From Thalassobaculum_A sp040219215 (lineage in GTDB: Bacteria; Pseudomonadota; Alphaproteobacteria; Thalassobaculales; Thalassobaculaceae): a stretch of DNA of 64,000 nucleotides. Below are positions 17,150 through 25,379 of this stretch, one piece after another (position 1 is the stretch's first letter; the number at the start of each line of letters is the position of its first letter). The position numbers and the translations under genes were made by a program. The DNA lies in NCBI RefSeq assembly GCF_040219215.1, contig NZ_JAVJSX010000008.1:124001-188000 (forward strand). The letters are read 5' to 3'. The notes below the pieces were generated by a model. It had not been told where the DNA came from, did no database searches, and was given only the letters and a program-made list of their open reading frames with translations.

Positions 17150-18309
17150 GCGCCGGCGAGGTCAGCGATCCGGAACCGGACGCCGGTCCGGGCGACGATC
17201 CGGCCCGGCAGGAAGCGCATGTTCCGGGTCATCTTCGCGAGGAGGCCGCCGCCGCAGCCGAGCCGGGGCGGCGTCAGCCCGGGCCGGTCGAGCCGGACAC
17301 CGTCAAGACCCTGAACCTGGCGTTGCAGGGCGGCGGGTCGCATGGCGCCTTCACCTGGGGCGTGCTGGACCGGTTGCTGGAGGACGGTCGGGTCGAGTTC
17401 GACTCGCTGTGCGGCACCAGCGCCGGGGCGATGAACGCCGTCGTGTTCGCCGCCGGCTGGGCGGAGAACGGACGGACCGGGGCGCGCGAGCGCCTTGACC
17501 GGTTCTGGAACCGGATCGCCGATGTGGGCGCCATGAGCCCGATCCAGCGCACGGTGATCGACACGCTGATGGGCAACTGGCGGATCGACAGTTCGCCCGG
17601 CTACATCGCGCTCGACCTGATGGGCCGGGTGCTGTCGCCCTACCAGACCAATCCGCTGAACCTCAACCCGCTGCGCGACGTGCTGGAGGAGGTCGTGGAC
17701 ATCGACCTGGTGCGCTACGCTAGTGGGCTGAACCTGTTTCTGTGCGCGACCAACGTACATACCGGCAAGGTCAAGGTGTTCGACAACAAGCAGTTGTCGA
17801 TCGACGCGGTGATGGCGTCGGCCTGCCTGCCGTTCATGTTCCAGGCGGTCGAGATCGACGGCGAGCACTATTACGACGGCGGCTACATGGGGAACCCGGC
17901 GCTGTTCCCGCTGGCCTACAACTCCGACTGCCGCGACGTGCTGATCGTCCAGATCAACCCGCTGTACCGCAAGGAGGTACCGACCAGCGCCCGCGACATC
18001 CTCGACCGGGTGAACGAGATCACCTTCAACTCGTCGCTGATGCGCGAGATGCGGGCGGTGCATTTCGTCAACCGGCTGATCGCCGGCGGCAAGCTGGATC
18101 CCCAGGCCTACCGCATCACCCGGATCCACATGATCCAGACCGAAGGCGAGATTGCCGCGATGCACGCTTCCTCCAAGCTCAACCCCGAGCGGCTGTTCCT
18201 GCATCACCTGCGCGACATCGGCCGGCGGGTTGCCGGGGAGTGGATCGACGCCCACCTGCACTGTGTCGGTGTCGAATCATCGGTGGACGTACGGGGCACG
18301 TTCCTGTGA
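17146..18309 (+). CDS. patatin-like phospholipase/acyl hydrolase
   Basis: This 387-residue protein has a disordered, acidic and Ala/Pro-rich N-terminal tail (about 1-50) followed by a patatin domain. The oxyanion glycines QGGGSHGAF are at about 61-69, the nucleophile is S92 in GTSAG, and the catalytic Asp is D244 in DGGYMGN. The Ser-Asp dyad is complete. Coupling to 3-hydroxybutyrate dehydrogenase by a four-base overlap is a pairing I recognise from other alphaproteobacteria. A role in storage-polymer or membrane lipid turnover is inferred from that context only. Confidence 0.9.
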   Translation: MSAGEVSDPEPDAGPGDDPARQEAHVPGHLREEAAAAAEPGRRQPGPVEPDTVKTLNLALQGGGSHGAFTWGVLDRLLEDGRVEFDSLCGTSAGAMNAVVFAAGWAENGRTGARERLDRFWNRIADVGAMSPIQRTVIDTLMGNWRIDSSPGYIALDLMGRVLSPYQTNPLNLNPLRDVLEEVVDIDLVRYASGLNLFLCATNVHTGKVKVFDNKQLSIDAVMASACLPFMFQAVEIDGEHYYDGGYMGNPALFPLAYNSDCRDVLIVQINPLYRKEVPTSARDILDRVNEITFNSSLMREMRAVHFVNRLIAGGKLDPQAYRITRIHMIQTEGEIAAMHASSKLNPERLFLHHLRDIGRRVAGEWIDAHLHCVGVESSVDVRGTFL

Positions 18310-18372
18310 GCGGGGCTTGCCGGAGGCCTGACGGTATAGGAGCCTCAGACAACCAATAGGCGGGAGATGGTG

Positions 18373-18687
18373 ATGGCGGAGAAGTTGACCCCCGAAGCCC
18401 GGGCTGCCGCGCTGAAGGCGCTGGACGGCTGGACCGAAGACGTCGATCGCGACGCGATGTCCAAGACGTTCTGGTTCACCAGTTTCGACGCCGCGTTCGG
18501 CTTCATGACGCGGGTCGCGATCAAGGCCGAGGCCATGGTCCACCATCCCGAATGGTCCAACGTCTACTCGCGGGTCGACGTGACCCTGACCACCCACAGC
18601 GCCGGCGGGCTGACCGAACTCGACCTCGAACTCGCCCGGTTCATGGACGCGACGGCGCAGACCACCGGTCACACCAAGATGGACTGA
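18373..18687 (+). CDS. phhB: 4a-hydroxytetrahydrobiopterin dehydratase
   Basis: Pterin-4a-carbinolamine dehydratase recycles the pterin cofactor of aromatic amino-acid hydroxylases; stand-alone copies without a hydroxylase nearby are common. The 104-residue protein has the signature HHPEWSNVY and later LTTHSAGGLTELD. Of two close in-frame ATGs (18367 and 18373) I chose the second, since the ribosome site GGCGGGAG ends immediately before the first. Confidence 0.9.
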   Translation: MAEKLTPEARAAALKALDGWTEDVDRDAMSKTFWFTSFDAAFGFMTRVAIKAEAMVHHPEWSNVYSRVDVTLTTHSAGGLTELDLELARFMDATAQTTGHTKMD

Positions 18688-18703
18688 CGCGCGAGCAGGG
18701 CGG

Positions 18704-19465
18704 TCAGCGCGGCCCCATGCGGATCGCGCCGTCCAGGCGGATGGTCTCGCCGTTCAGCATCGGGTTGTCGGCGATCGCCAGCACCAGCCGTGCGTATTCG
18801 TCCGGCGTACCGAAGCGCGACGGGAACGGCACCTGGGCGGCTAGGCTGTCCTGCACGTCCTGCGGCATGCCGAGCAGCATCGGCGTGCCGAACAGGCCGG
18901 GTGCGATGGTGCAGACCCGGATGCCGATGCGGGCGAACTCGCGGGCCGCCACGATGGTCAGCGAGTGCACTGCGCCCTTCGACGCCGCATAGGCGGCCTG
19001 GCCGATCTGCCCCTCGAACGCGGCGACGCTGGCCGTCGAGACGATCACGCCGCGCTGGCCGTCCGCGTCCGGCTCGAGTGCGGCCATGTCGGCGGCGGCC
19101 AGACGCATCAGGTTGAAGCTGCCGATCAGGTTGATGTCGATCACCCGGCGGAAGTTCTCCAGCGGCATAGGGCCGGTCTTGCCGACGATCCGCTCTGCCG
19201 GCGCGACGCCCGCGCAGTTCACCAGGACCCTGGCCGCGCCGTGGGCGCCGCGCGCCTTTGCCACCGCCGCCTCGGCGGAGTCCGAAGAGGTGACGTCGCA
19301 AGCCACGGCAAGGCCGCCGATCTCATCCGCGACCGTCCGCGCCCGGGCCTCGTCCACGTCGAGCAAGGCCACCTTGGCGCCACGTGCCGCCAGCGCCCGC
19401 GCCGTCCCGGCACCCAATCCGCCGCCACCGCCAGTAACCAGTGCCGCCTGACCCTGGAGATCCAT
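18704..19465 (-). CDS. SDR oxidoreductase, 3-hydroxyacyl-CoA dehydrogenase type II-like
   Basis: This 253-residue classical SDR has TGGGGGLG (11-18), the NCAG element at about 83-86, a serine in VSTASVAAFEGQIGQ and the catalytic YAASK. FEGQIGQAAYAASKGAV and the following APGLFGTPML closely match the type II 3-hydroxyacyl-CoA dehydrogenase (HSD17B10-like) subgroup, so a role in fatty-acid or branched-chain acyl-CoA oxidation is likely. It is convergent with the pterin dehydratase gene, 16 bases apart. Confidence 0.88.
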   Translation of the reverse strand: MDLQGQAALVTGGGGGLGAGTARALAARGAKVALLDVDEARARTVADEIGGLAVACDVTSSDSAEAAVAKARGAHGAARVLVNCAGVAPAERIVGKTGPMPLENFRRVIDINLIGSFNLMRLAAADMAALEPDADGQRGVIVSTASVAAFEGQIGQAAYAASKGAVHSLTIVAAREFARIGIRVCTIAPGLFGTPMLLGMPQDVQDSLAAQVPFPSRFGTPDEYARLVLAIADNPMLNGETIRLDGAIRMGPR

Positions 19466-19566
19466 GGTCGCCTCCTCTTGTCCAATTGCGTCGCGCCGTT
19501 CGCCGACGGTTCACCGCGTGATACCAGATCATCCACGAACCGACGAGCGGGCGGGGGAGAGCAGGC

Positions 19567-20016
19567 ATGACACGAGAGCGCGAGATGCCGAGGGCGGCCA
19601 AGATCCTGGGCGCGGCGGCAACGGCACCCTTCGTTCTGGGGACGCTCGGCTTCTGGCTGCTGCCCGCGGATGCTGCGGGGCATGCGCTCGATGCGCAGGT
19701 GTTCTACGGCGTCACCGCGCTCACATTTCTCGGTGCGGTGCACTGGGGAACGGCGATCGTCGACGGCAGAAATCCGGGCCGACTGTGGCGCCGGCTCGGC
19801 TGGAGCATGCTCCCCGGCCTGATCGCGTGGATGGCGGCGCTGATGACGGCCGTTCCGATGCTGGTGACGCTGATGGTGGGCATCGGCGTCTGCCATCTGG
19901 TGGATCTCAGGGCCCGGGACCGTGGCGAACTGCCGGTCTGGTACCTGGCGTTGCGCCGCTGGACCACCGCGGTTGCCGTCCTGTCGCTGGGGGCGTCGCT
20001 GCTGCGTCTGGTCTAG
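19567..20016 (+). CDS. DUF3429 membrane protein
   Basis: This 149-residue protein has about four transmembrane segments and the family landmark FYGVTALTFLGAVHWG near residue 50. No function is known for DUF3429. The ATG follows GGGGGAGAGCAGGC. It is divergent from the SDR gene and nearly abuts the convergent PAS gene (3 bases). Confidence 0.82.
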   Translation: MTREREMPRAAKILGAAATAPFVLGTLGFWLLPADAAGHALDAQVFYGVTALTFLGAVHWGTAIVDGRNPGRLWRRLGWSMLPGLIAWMAALMTAVPMLVTLMVGIGVCHLVDLRARDRGELPVWYLALRRWTTAVAVLSLGASLLRLV

Positions 20017-20019
20017 CGC

Positions 20020-20535
20020 TCAGGAAGCCGGCCAGGGTGCCGCGATGCACAGCAGCATGTCGACCGTTCGGCCGTCACCGGCCATCGGAAACAGCGCCCG
20101 GTGCAGAACGATGTCACCGAACCGCTCATGCGGTGCTCTGCCGATCCAGAACGTCGGTACCGCCGCTTCGACCGTCTGGTCGAAGGTTCCCAGGACAAAC
20201 GCCGAGTGATCCCGGCCGAAAACGTCGTTCGCTCGCTTGCCGGTGGCGTCCTTCCCCACGAGCGCGACGTTGCCGGTGCCGACGACCCGGTAGAGATAGT
20301 CGAAGCTTCCGTCAGGCTCGCGAAGCACGTCCATGAAGAACATCCACGGCATGGCGGCGGTATCGATGTCCAGTGGGTCCAGATGCTGCCGCCCGGGCAG
20401 GATCCCGGGCTCGGGAGCGATCGATTGCCAATAGCGGTGCAGCGCGACGACGGACGAATCGGCGGGAAACGTGTCGACCTCTACCTGGTCGGCGTGAGGC
20501 AGTTGGAAGTCGGTACCGGTGTGTCTGTTCGTCAC
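20020..20535 (-). CDS. PAS_5 domain protein
   Basis: This protein of about 171 residues is composed largely of one PAS_5-type sensor domain: ALHRYWQSIAP, ILPGRQHLDPLDI, MPWMFFMDVLRE, YLYRVVGTGN and GKDATGKRANDVF in order. It has no output domain, which is normal for this alphaproteobacterial family. The start is uncertain. I use the GTG at 20533-20535 just before the conserved region; the frame stays open to 20868, but the extra 111 residues do not look protein-like and would overlap the divergent gene. Confidence 0.75.
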   Translation of the reverse strand: MTNRHTGTDFQLPHADQVEVDTFPADSSVVALHRYWQSIAPEPGILPGRQHLDPLDIDTAAMPWMFFMDVLREPDGSFDYLYRVVGTGNVALVGKDATGKRANDVFGRDHSAFVLGTFDQTVEAAVPTFWIGRAPHERFGDIVLHRALFPMAGDGRTVDMLLCIAAPWPAS

Positions 20536-20846
20536 GATTGCCGCTACCCATCCAGGAACCGAGCGGCGCGACGACGGCGCGCGCTCACTGCCTCGACGAT
20601 ATCTGGGGCGTTGCTGGATACCAAGCGATCGGTGCGTCGGCGTTGCGCTGCCGGGCACCCGGGCGGTAAGTATCGGGGCGGGCGTCAAGTCCTGCAGGGT
20701 CATCGGCAAGGCAACACCGGGGGCAAACTTGGCCGGGTATTCCAGGTCGCCGAATGCCCTGGTCGTTTCGGCGCGCATGCCGCGACCGGCCTGAATTTGC
20801 GCCGTGATGGCGAACACGCAGTGAGCCGGGAGGTATAGATTCGGGC
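20536..20846. other. intergenic region between the PAS gene and the diguanylate cyclase gene
   Basis: These 311 bases carry no gene that I accept. The region should hold the divergent promoters of the PAS_5 protein and the GGDEF protein, plus any missing N-terminus of the former. I see no strong hairpin or clear sigma70 motif in it. Confidence 0.5.
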
Positions 20847-21764
20847 ATGACCGGCGGCGACGCAGCATCCCATCGCAACCGATACGACCGAATTGTATCG
20901 GCGATCGAGCAGGCCCGCGCCGAAGCGTCCGACCGGCTTACCCGCTTTCATCGCTCGGCGATTGCCAAAGTACGCCCGGATTCTGATCTGCTGAAGATTG
21001 GCGGGCACGGGTCCAGCACGCTGGGTGTGTGGTATGCCGAGCGCAAGGACGCCCAGCCGCTTGACCAGCCGGCGTTCGAGACCCTGGTAGCGCTGCATGA
21101 AGCGCTGCTGAACCACATCGCGCTGCTGGCAGGGCGGGCGTGGAAGGATGTGAAGGTTCCGGTTGAGGAATACGACGCGCTGCTGGAGAAGGTGCGGGCG
21201 TTTGACGAGTTGGCGGGCAGGCTGATCCGGGCGTTCCAGGCGGCGATCAGCGATCTTGATCCGCTGACCGGCGCCCAGACCCGCCAGGTGATGCTGCGGG
21301 ACCTCAAGCGCGAGGTTCAGCGCGCCCGTCGCTCCGGCACGCCCGGATGCCTGGCGATCGCCGACATCGACCGGTTCAAGGCGATCAACGACGGCCACGG
21401 CCATGCCGTCGGCGATTCGGTGCTGGCATCGGTGTCCGGCCTGTTGATCGAGAGCCTGCGGCCCTACGACTCGGTCTACCGCTACGGCGGCGAGGAGTTC
21501 CTGCTGTGCCTGCCGGAAACCGGCCCGGAAGAGGCGCGTCGTGTCCTCGACCGGGTGCGGGAGCGGATTGCCGGGCACCCGGTCATGATCGAAGGCGGCA
21601 AGAACCTCGTCGTGACGATCTCCTTTGGCGTGACGTTGATGACCCCCCGCCGGCCGCTTGAGGAACTGATCGACCGGGCGGATCGGGCCCTGTATGTCGC
21701 CAAGGAGCAGGGTCGGAACCGGGTCGAAGTCTGGCGGCCCGAAGTCGGCAGCGACGGCGCCTGA
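20847..21764 (+). CDS. diguanylate cyclase, DgcZ-like with N-terminal CZB-type domain
   Basis: This 305-residue cytoplasmic protein should make cyclic di-GMP. The C-terminal GGDEF domain runs from DPLTGAQTR (138-146) through DIDRFKAINDGHGHAVGD to the active motif RYGGEEF (GGEEF 214-218). An RxxD product-inhibition site (R205-D208) sits at the correct five-residue distance. The N-terminal part aligns along its length with the zinc-binding CZB domain of E. coli DgcZ (FHRSAIAKV, STLGVWY, the helical pair after it). However, the positions of the zinc ligands are not conserved: the Cys of CQFGRW is S57, and the HxxxH pair is broken. If so, zinc inhibition has been lost or replaced. Confidence 0.88.
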   Translation: MTGGDAASHRNRYDRIVSAIEQARAEASDRLTRFHRSAIAKVRPDSDLLKIGGHGSSTLGVWYAERKDAQPLDQPAFETLVALHEALLNHIALLAGRAWKDVKVPVEEYDALLEKVRAFDELAGRLIRAFQAAISDLDPLTGAQTRQVMLRDLKREVQRARRSGTPGCLAIADIDRFKAINDGHGHAVGDSVLASVSGLLIESLRPYDSVYRYGGEEFLLCLPETGPEEARRVLDRVRERIAGHPVMIEGGKNLVVTISFGVTLMTPRRPLEELIDRADRALYVAKEQGRNRVEVWRPEVGSDGA

Positions 21765-21792
21765 CCACACAGTCGCCGGGCGCTTCTAAGGA

Positions 21793-22554
21793 TCAGACCA
21801 GGCCCACGCGCCGGCGGCCCTCTTCGGATTTGAGCGAAAAGTCCGTTCCGGCCAGGTCGGCGGCTGCCGCGGTGCAGAGGTAGGCTACCGCCCGCGCCGC
21901 CCACTCCGGACTGATGTGGTCTTCCCAGTCGAGCCGGCTGACCGGATTGATGCCCGAGGCCTTGATCGATCGCTGCATCCCGGTCGCGACGGTTCCCGGG
22001 CTCAGCCCGACGACGCGAATGCCCTTGGCGCGGTACTCCAGGTCAACACAGCGGGTCAGGGACAGAACAGCGGCCTTGGTCGCGCAGTAGTGGCTCCATC
22101 CCTCCAGCGCGCTGGTCGCGGCTCCGGAGCTGATGTTGACCACCACGCCGCCGCCCTGTTCCGCCATGATCGGCAACGCCGCCCGCAGGCCGTGATAGAC
22201 GCCCTTCAGGTTGACGTCGACGACGGTACCCCACGCTTCCGGGTCGGAGTCGCCGAGTCGGGCGATCGGATCGATCAGGCCGGCGTTGTTGACGAGGATG
22301 TCGACCCGACCGAACCGCTGGCGGCACTGTTCGATGGCGTGCGTCACGTCCTGGTACCGGGCGACGTCACAAGCCACCGCCTCTGCGGCACCGCCCGCAG
22401 CGCGGATTCCGGCGGCACCGGCTTCGGTTTCCCGGGTGGTTCGCGCCGCCATGATCACCGATACACCGGAACGGGCCAGAAGTTGGGCGGCGGCCAAGCC
22501 GATCCCCCTGCTGGCGCCGGTTACGACCGCGGCTTGCCCGTTCAGTTCCTGCAT
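21793..22554 (-). CDS. SDR family oxidoreductase
   Basis: This 253-residue classical SDR has TGASRGIG (12-19), NNAG near 90, a catalytic Ser in NISSGAATSALEGWSHY and YCATK. The post-active-site segment SPGTVATGMQ is typical of FabG-like/3-ketoacyl or sugar dehydrogenases. The substrate is unknown. It lies 122 bases downstream of a LysR gene on the same strand, so the regulator may read into it. Confidence 0.85.
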   Translation of the reverse strand: MQELNGQAAVVTGASRGIGLAAAQLLARSGVSVIMAARTTRETEAGAAGIRAAGGAAEAVACDVARYQDVTHAIEQCRQRFGRVDILVNNAGLIDPIARLGDSDPEAWGTVVDVNLKGVYHGLRAALPIMAEQGGGVVVNISSGAATSALEGWSHYCATKAAVLSLTRCVDLEYRAKGIRVVGLSPGTVATGMQRSIKASGINPVSRLDWEDHISPEWAARAVAYLCTAAAADLAGTDFSLKSEEGRRRVGLV

Positions 22555-22676
22555 TGCGACAATCCTCGAACAATGGTGATTGGCTGTGTTTAGCCCGAAG
22601 TCCGGAACGGGAACACCTGTGCTCCTCCATCACGGTCGTGCGTGGATTGCATCATTCGGTCGCCGCTACGCCACAG

Positions 22677-23576
22677 TCACGTCCGGGCAAGTTGCCGCCG
22701 CAGGAAATCGATCGTCAGCCGGACCTTGGCGGGCAGGAAGGCCCGGCTCGGGTACAGAAGCCAGGCTCCGGTGTCGAAGGAGGTTGCGGTTGCCTGGTGG
22801 TCTGGGAACAGGTCGAGCAGGCGGCCGTCGGCGATGTCGGCGTCGATCAGCCAGTTCGCCAACAACGCTGGACCGAGTCCGTTGAGAGCGGATTCGCGCA
22901 GCGCCAGCGCACTGGAGATGACGACGTCACCGTTGACCGCGACCTCGACAATCTGCCCGTCGGGGCCGCGAAATCGCCACGCTGATCGGAATTCCGGCAG
23001 ATCGAACAAGAGAAGACGATGTTTGCTCAGGTCGGCGGGCTGGGTGAGCCGGGGCGCCCTGGCCAGGTATGCCGGGCTTGCGACGACCCGATACCGGGTG
23101 TCCATCAGCCTGGACCCGATCAGTTCACCGCTTCGGTCCGGGGCCAGACGGATCGCCAGATCGATCCGCTCCGCGACGATGTCGAGGTTTCGATCGGTGG
23201 CGAGCAGTTCGAGCTTCAGATCCGGGAAGGCGTCGCGAAACTGGTGGATCAGCGGCACGATGCAGATCTGCGCGAAGGCGACCGACGCGGTGAGGCGCAG
23301 GGTGCCCGCCGGGCCGGCGCTGATCGCGCGCACGCTGTCCCGAGCCTGCTCGAGCTCGTTGACTACCGCTTCGGCGCGGCTGAGATAGACCGCGCCCGCT
23401 TCGGTCAGCGAGAGCGTACGCGTTGTCCTTTGGAACAGCCGTACCCCAAGTTCGGCCTCGATGGCCGCAACACCGCGCGACACGGAGGACGGATCCAGGC
23501 CGCGGTGACGAGCGGCGGCGGCCAGACTGCCCAACCGGGCGACGTCGCAGAACAATTGCAAAGTGTTCAAGTCCAT
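22677..23576 (-). CDS. LysR-family transcriptional regulator
   Basis: This 299-residue regulator has an N-terminal winged helix-turn-helix (MDLNTLQLFCDVARLGSLAAAAR...SSVSRGVAAIEAELG) and a type 2 periplasmic-binding-like effector domain. The pattern of the effector domain (RLTASVAFAQICIVPLIHQF, DLAIRLAPDRSGELIGSRL) resembles the CrgA/DsdC-like branch common in proteobacteria. The effector is unknown; the SDR gene downstream on the same strand is a possible target. Confidence 0.88.
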   Translation of the reverse strand: MDLNTLQLFCDVARLGSLAAAARHRGLDPSSVSRGVAAIEAELGVRLFQRTTRTLSLTEAGAVYLSRAEAVVNELEQARDSVRAISAGPAGTLRLTASVAFAQICIVPLIHQFRDAFPDLKLELLATDRNLDIVAERIDLAIRLAPDRSGELIGSRLMDTRYRVVASPAYLARAPRLTQPADLSKHRLLLFDLPEFRSAWRFRGPDGQIVEVAVNGDVVISSALALRESALNGLGPALLANWLIDADIADGRLLDLFPDHQATATSFDTGAWLLYPSRAFLPAKVRLTIDFLRRQLART

Positions 23577-23752
23577 TCATGCATATTGAGCATTTTTTGG
23601 GGGATCGGAAGCTTGGGAAATGATCGGTGCGCAGTAACACCCGAGAACGGCGACCATCCTTGGCGCTCCGGCGCGCGTTGCGGTGATGCGTGACGGCGTA
23701 CTGATGGAGTGCTTATAGTCGCACCGCTCATTGGGGTTTGCGGGAGGCGGCC

Positions 23753-24040
23753 GTGGCATTCGATGCCGGACGTATGAAGGATTTGGACGGGATGGTGCGT
23801 CGGATGGGGGCGATCGCCTCGGTGTTCGATGTTCGGTCCAGCACGGTCGGCAACAAGTCGTTCGCGGCGTTCCGCGACCTGATGGACGTCTACATCGACA
23901 TGTGCTCCCGCGAACTGAAGCAGGGCAAGGACTACGTCGAGGACGGGCTGCATCCCACGCCGGACGACGTCGAGCGGTTGAACACCGCCTTCGAGCGGGT
24001 GTTCGGCGTCCGGGCTGACCAGCTCACCGCGTCAAAGTGA
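23753..24040 (+). CDS. small conserved-looking hypothetical protein
   Basis: This frame of about 95 residues opens at a GTG (23753) six bases after GGGAGG. It encodes a soluble, mostly helical protein (AFDAGRMKDLDGMVRRMGAI, FRDLMDVYIDMCSREL). I do not recognise a family. Its last 17 bases overlap the end of the convergent LysR gene. The good ribosome site and unbiased composition support a real gene. Confidence 0.6.
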   Translation: MAFDAGRMKDLDGMVRRMGAIASVFDVRSSTVGNKSFAAFRDLMDVYIDMCSRELKQGKDYVEDGLHPTPDDVERLNTAFERVFGVRADQLTASK

Positions 24041-24962
24041 CCGTCGGCCGGTCCGCCGGCAGCTGGAGGTTGGACGCCGCGTCGCGTGCAACCTCGGATG
24101 TGACCCAGTCGCGGAAGGCCTTAACCTTCGGTCGCTCCTGGGTGCCGTCCGGGTAGACGAGATAATATGCGGCCTGGGTCGGCAACTCGAGATCGAACGG
24201 CTTGACCAGACGGCCCGCCGCGAGGTCGTCGGCAACCAGAACGCTGCGACCCAACGCCACGCCCAGCCCGTCGATCGCGGCCTGCAAGACCATTTCCGAG
24301 TGATTGAACGCCAGGTCGCGGCGAGCCTTGATCGGCCCGGCACCGGCGGCCTCCAGCCAGGTGTCCCAGTCTTCCGGCAGATCGTCGTGCAGCATGGTGT
24401 GATAGCGCAGCTCTTCCGGGCAGGTGAGCGGCGCTGGGCCATCGAGCAGGCGCGGGCTGCAGACCACGAACACCACTTCGGTCATCAGACGCTCGGTGCG
24501 CAGGCCCCGCCAGTCGCCCCGCCCGTAGCGGATGCCGACGTCGACCGCGTCGGAACCGAAATCCACCAGGACGTCGTTGATCGCCAACCGGACCTCGATG
24601 TCCGGATGCCCGCTGGCGAACCGGCCAAGCTTCGGGACGAGCCATTTGGCGGCGAAGCTGGTGAAGGTGCTGACCGTCAACGCCCCGCTCTTGTCACGCT
24701 CCCGGAGCTTGGCGGTGGCGTCGTGGATCCGGTCGAACGCCTCACGCAGTGGCGGCAGATAGGCCTGGCCTGCATCGGTCAGCAGCAAGGCGCGATTCTG
24801 GCGCTTGAACAGAACCATGCCCAGCCAGTCCTCCAGCGACTTGATCTGGTGACTGATGGCGGCCTGCGTGACGTGCAGTTCGCCGGCCGCCTTGGTGAAG
24901 CTCAGATGCCGGGCGGCAGCTTCGAAGGCCCGCAACGAATTGAGGGGTGGAAGGCGCCGCAT
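24024..24962 (-). CDS. LysR regulator of the GcvA/VtlR type
   Basis: This 312-residue regulator begins with RRLPPLNSLRAFEAAARHLSF and TQAAISHQIKSLEDWLG, the near-invariant start of GcvA-like LysR proteins. The effector domain includes FTSFAAKWLVPKLGRF and VDVGIRYGRGDWRGL. I chose the ATG at 24960-24962; a longer frame to 25049 runs into the divergent promoter. It is divergent from a DUF1127 gene. In Brucella and Agrobacterium the GcvA-like VtlR activates DUF1127 genes and an sRNA, so an analogous role here is likely but inferred. Confidence 0.9.
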   Translation of the reverse strand: MRRLPPLNSLRAFEAAARHLSFTKAAGELHVTQAAISHQIKSLEDWLGMVLFKRQNRALLLTDAGQAYLPPLREAFDRIHDATAKLRERDKSGALTVSTFTSFAAKWLVPKLGRFASGHPDIEVRLAINDVLVDFGSDAVDVGIRYGRGDWRGLRTERLMTEVVFVVCSPRLLDGPAPLTCPEELRYHTMLHDDLPEDWDTWLEAAGAGPIKARRDLAFNHSEMVLQAAIDGLGVALGRSVLVADDLAAGRLVKPFDLELPTQAAYYLVYPDGTQERPKVKAFRDWVTSEVARDAASNLQLPADRPTVTLTR

Positions 24963-24994
24963 GAGGCATCGCTTTCGAATAAAAAAACCTAATG

Positions 24995-25013
24995 GATAGT
25001 ATGAGAAACTATC
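24995..25013. promoter_or_regulatory. candidate LysR operator palindrome
   Basis: GATAGT (24995-25000), seven bases, ACTATC (25008-25013) form a perfect interrupted palindrome in the divergent region. It lies directly upstream of the -35 element of the DUF1127 promoter, centred about 47 bases before the expected transcription start, where a LysR activator would bind. Confidence 0.5.
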
Positions 25014-25015
25014 GT

Positions 25016-25044
25016 TTGTACGCAAGCAGTGCCGATCGTAAATA
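25016..25044 (+). promoter_or_regulatory. sigma70-type promoter of the DUF1127 gene
   Basis: TTGTAC (25016-25021) and TAAATA (25039-25044) are separated by exactly 17 bases. The transcript leader of about 75 bases contains a small hairpin (CGAAGG/CCTTCG, 25065-25083) and ends in the strong ribosome site AAGGAGG (25114-25120). Confidence 0.55.
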
Positions 25045-25124
25045 CACACTCAGAAAACAGGTTACGAAGGTTATCCACCTTCGGTCCTCGTCAACAACAT
25101 GAACGATTTATTAAGGAGGTTCCC

Positions 25125-25364
25125 ATGAGCCGGATCCTGATCGCGACCGCTCGCCCGATGTTCGGGGCCTCCGCCGAGCGCGGAGCCCAGCCGTCGATCG
25201 CCGAGCGGATCTTGTTCTCCCCGCTGGCAATTCTCTCGACCTGGAGCGAGCGCCTGAAGCAGCGCTCCGCGTTGGCCGCAATGGACGACCGGATGCTGAA
25301 GGATATCGGTGTGTCGCGGACCGACGCGCTTGTCGAGATGCAAAAGCCGTTCTGGATCGCCTGA
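25125..25364 (+). CDS. DUF1127 small protein
   Basis: This 79-residue basic protein has a C-terminal DUF1127 (YjiS-like) domain: WSERLKQRSALAAMDDRMLKDIGVSRTDALVEMQKPFW. The N-terminal 30 residues are variable. The ATG is four bases after a near-perfect AAGGAGGT. DUF1127 proteins are often stress-induced in alphaproteobacteria and act in RNA-related or phosphate/carbon adaptation; in Rhodobacter one is co-transcribed with 3'-UTR sRNAs. The flanking LysR gene, palindrome and downstream hairpins fit that kind of unit. Confidence 0.9.
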   Translation: MSRILIATARPMFGASAERGAQPSIAERILFSPLAILSTWSERLKQRSALAAMDDRMLKDIGVSRTDALVEMQKPFWIA

Positions 25365-25379
25365 TCGCCGACTGACCAA

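Noticed and set aside
20536..20868. A 111-residue N-terminal extension of the PAS_5 protein
   Set aside because: The residues are Arg/Pro/Ser rich without similarity and would overlap the start of the divergent diguanylate cyclase gene.
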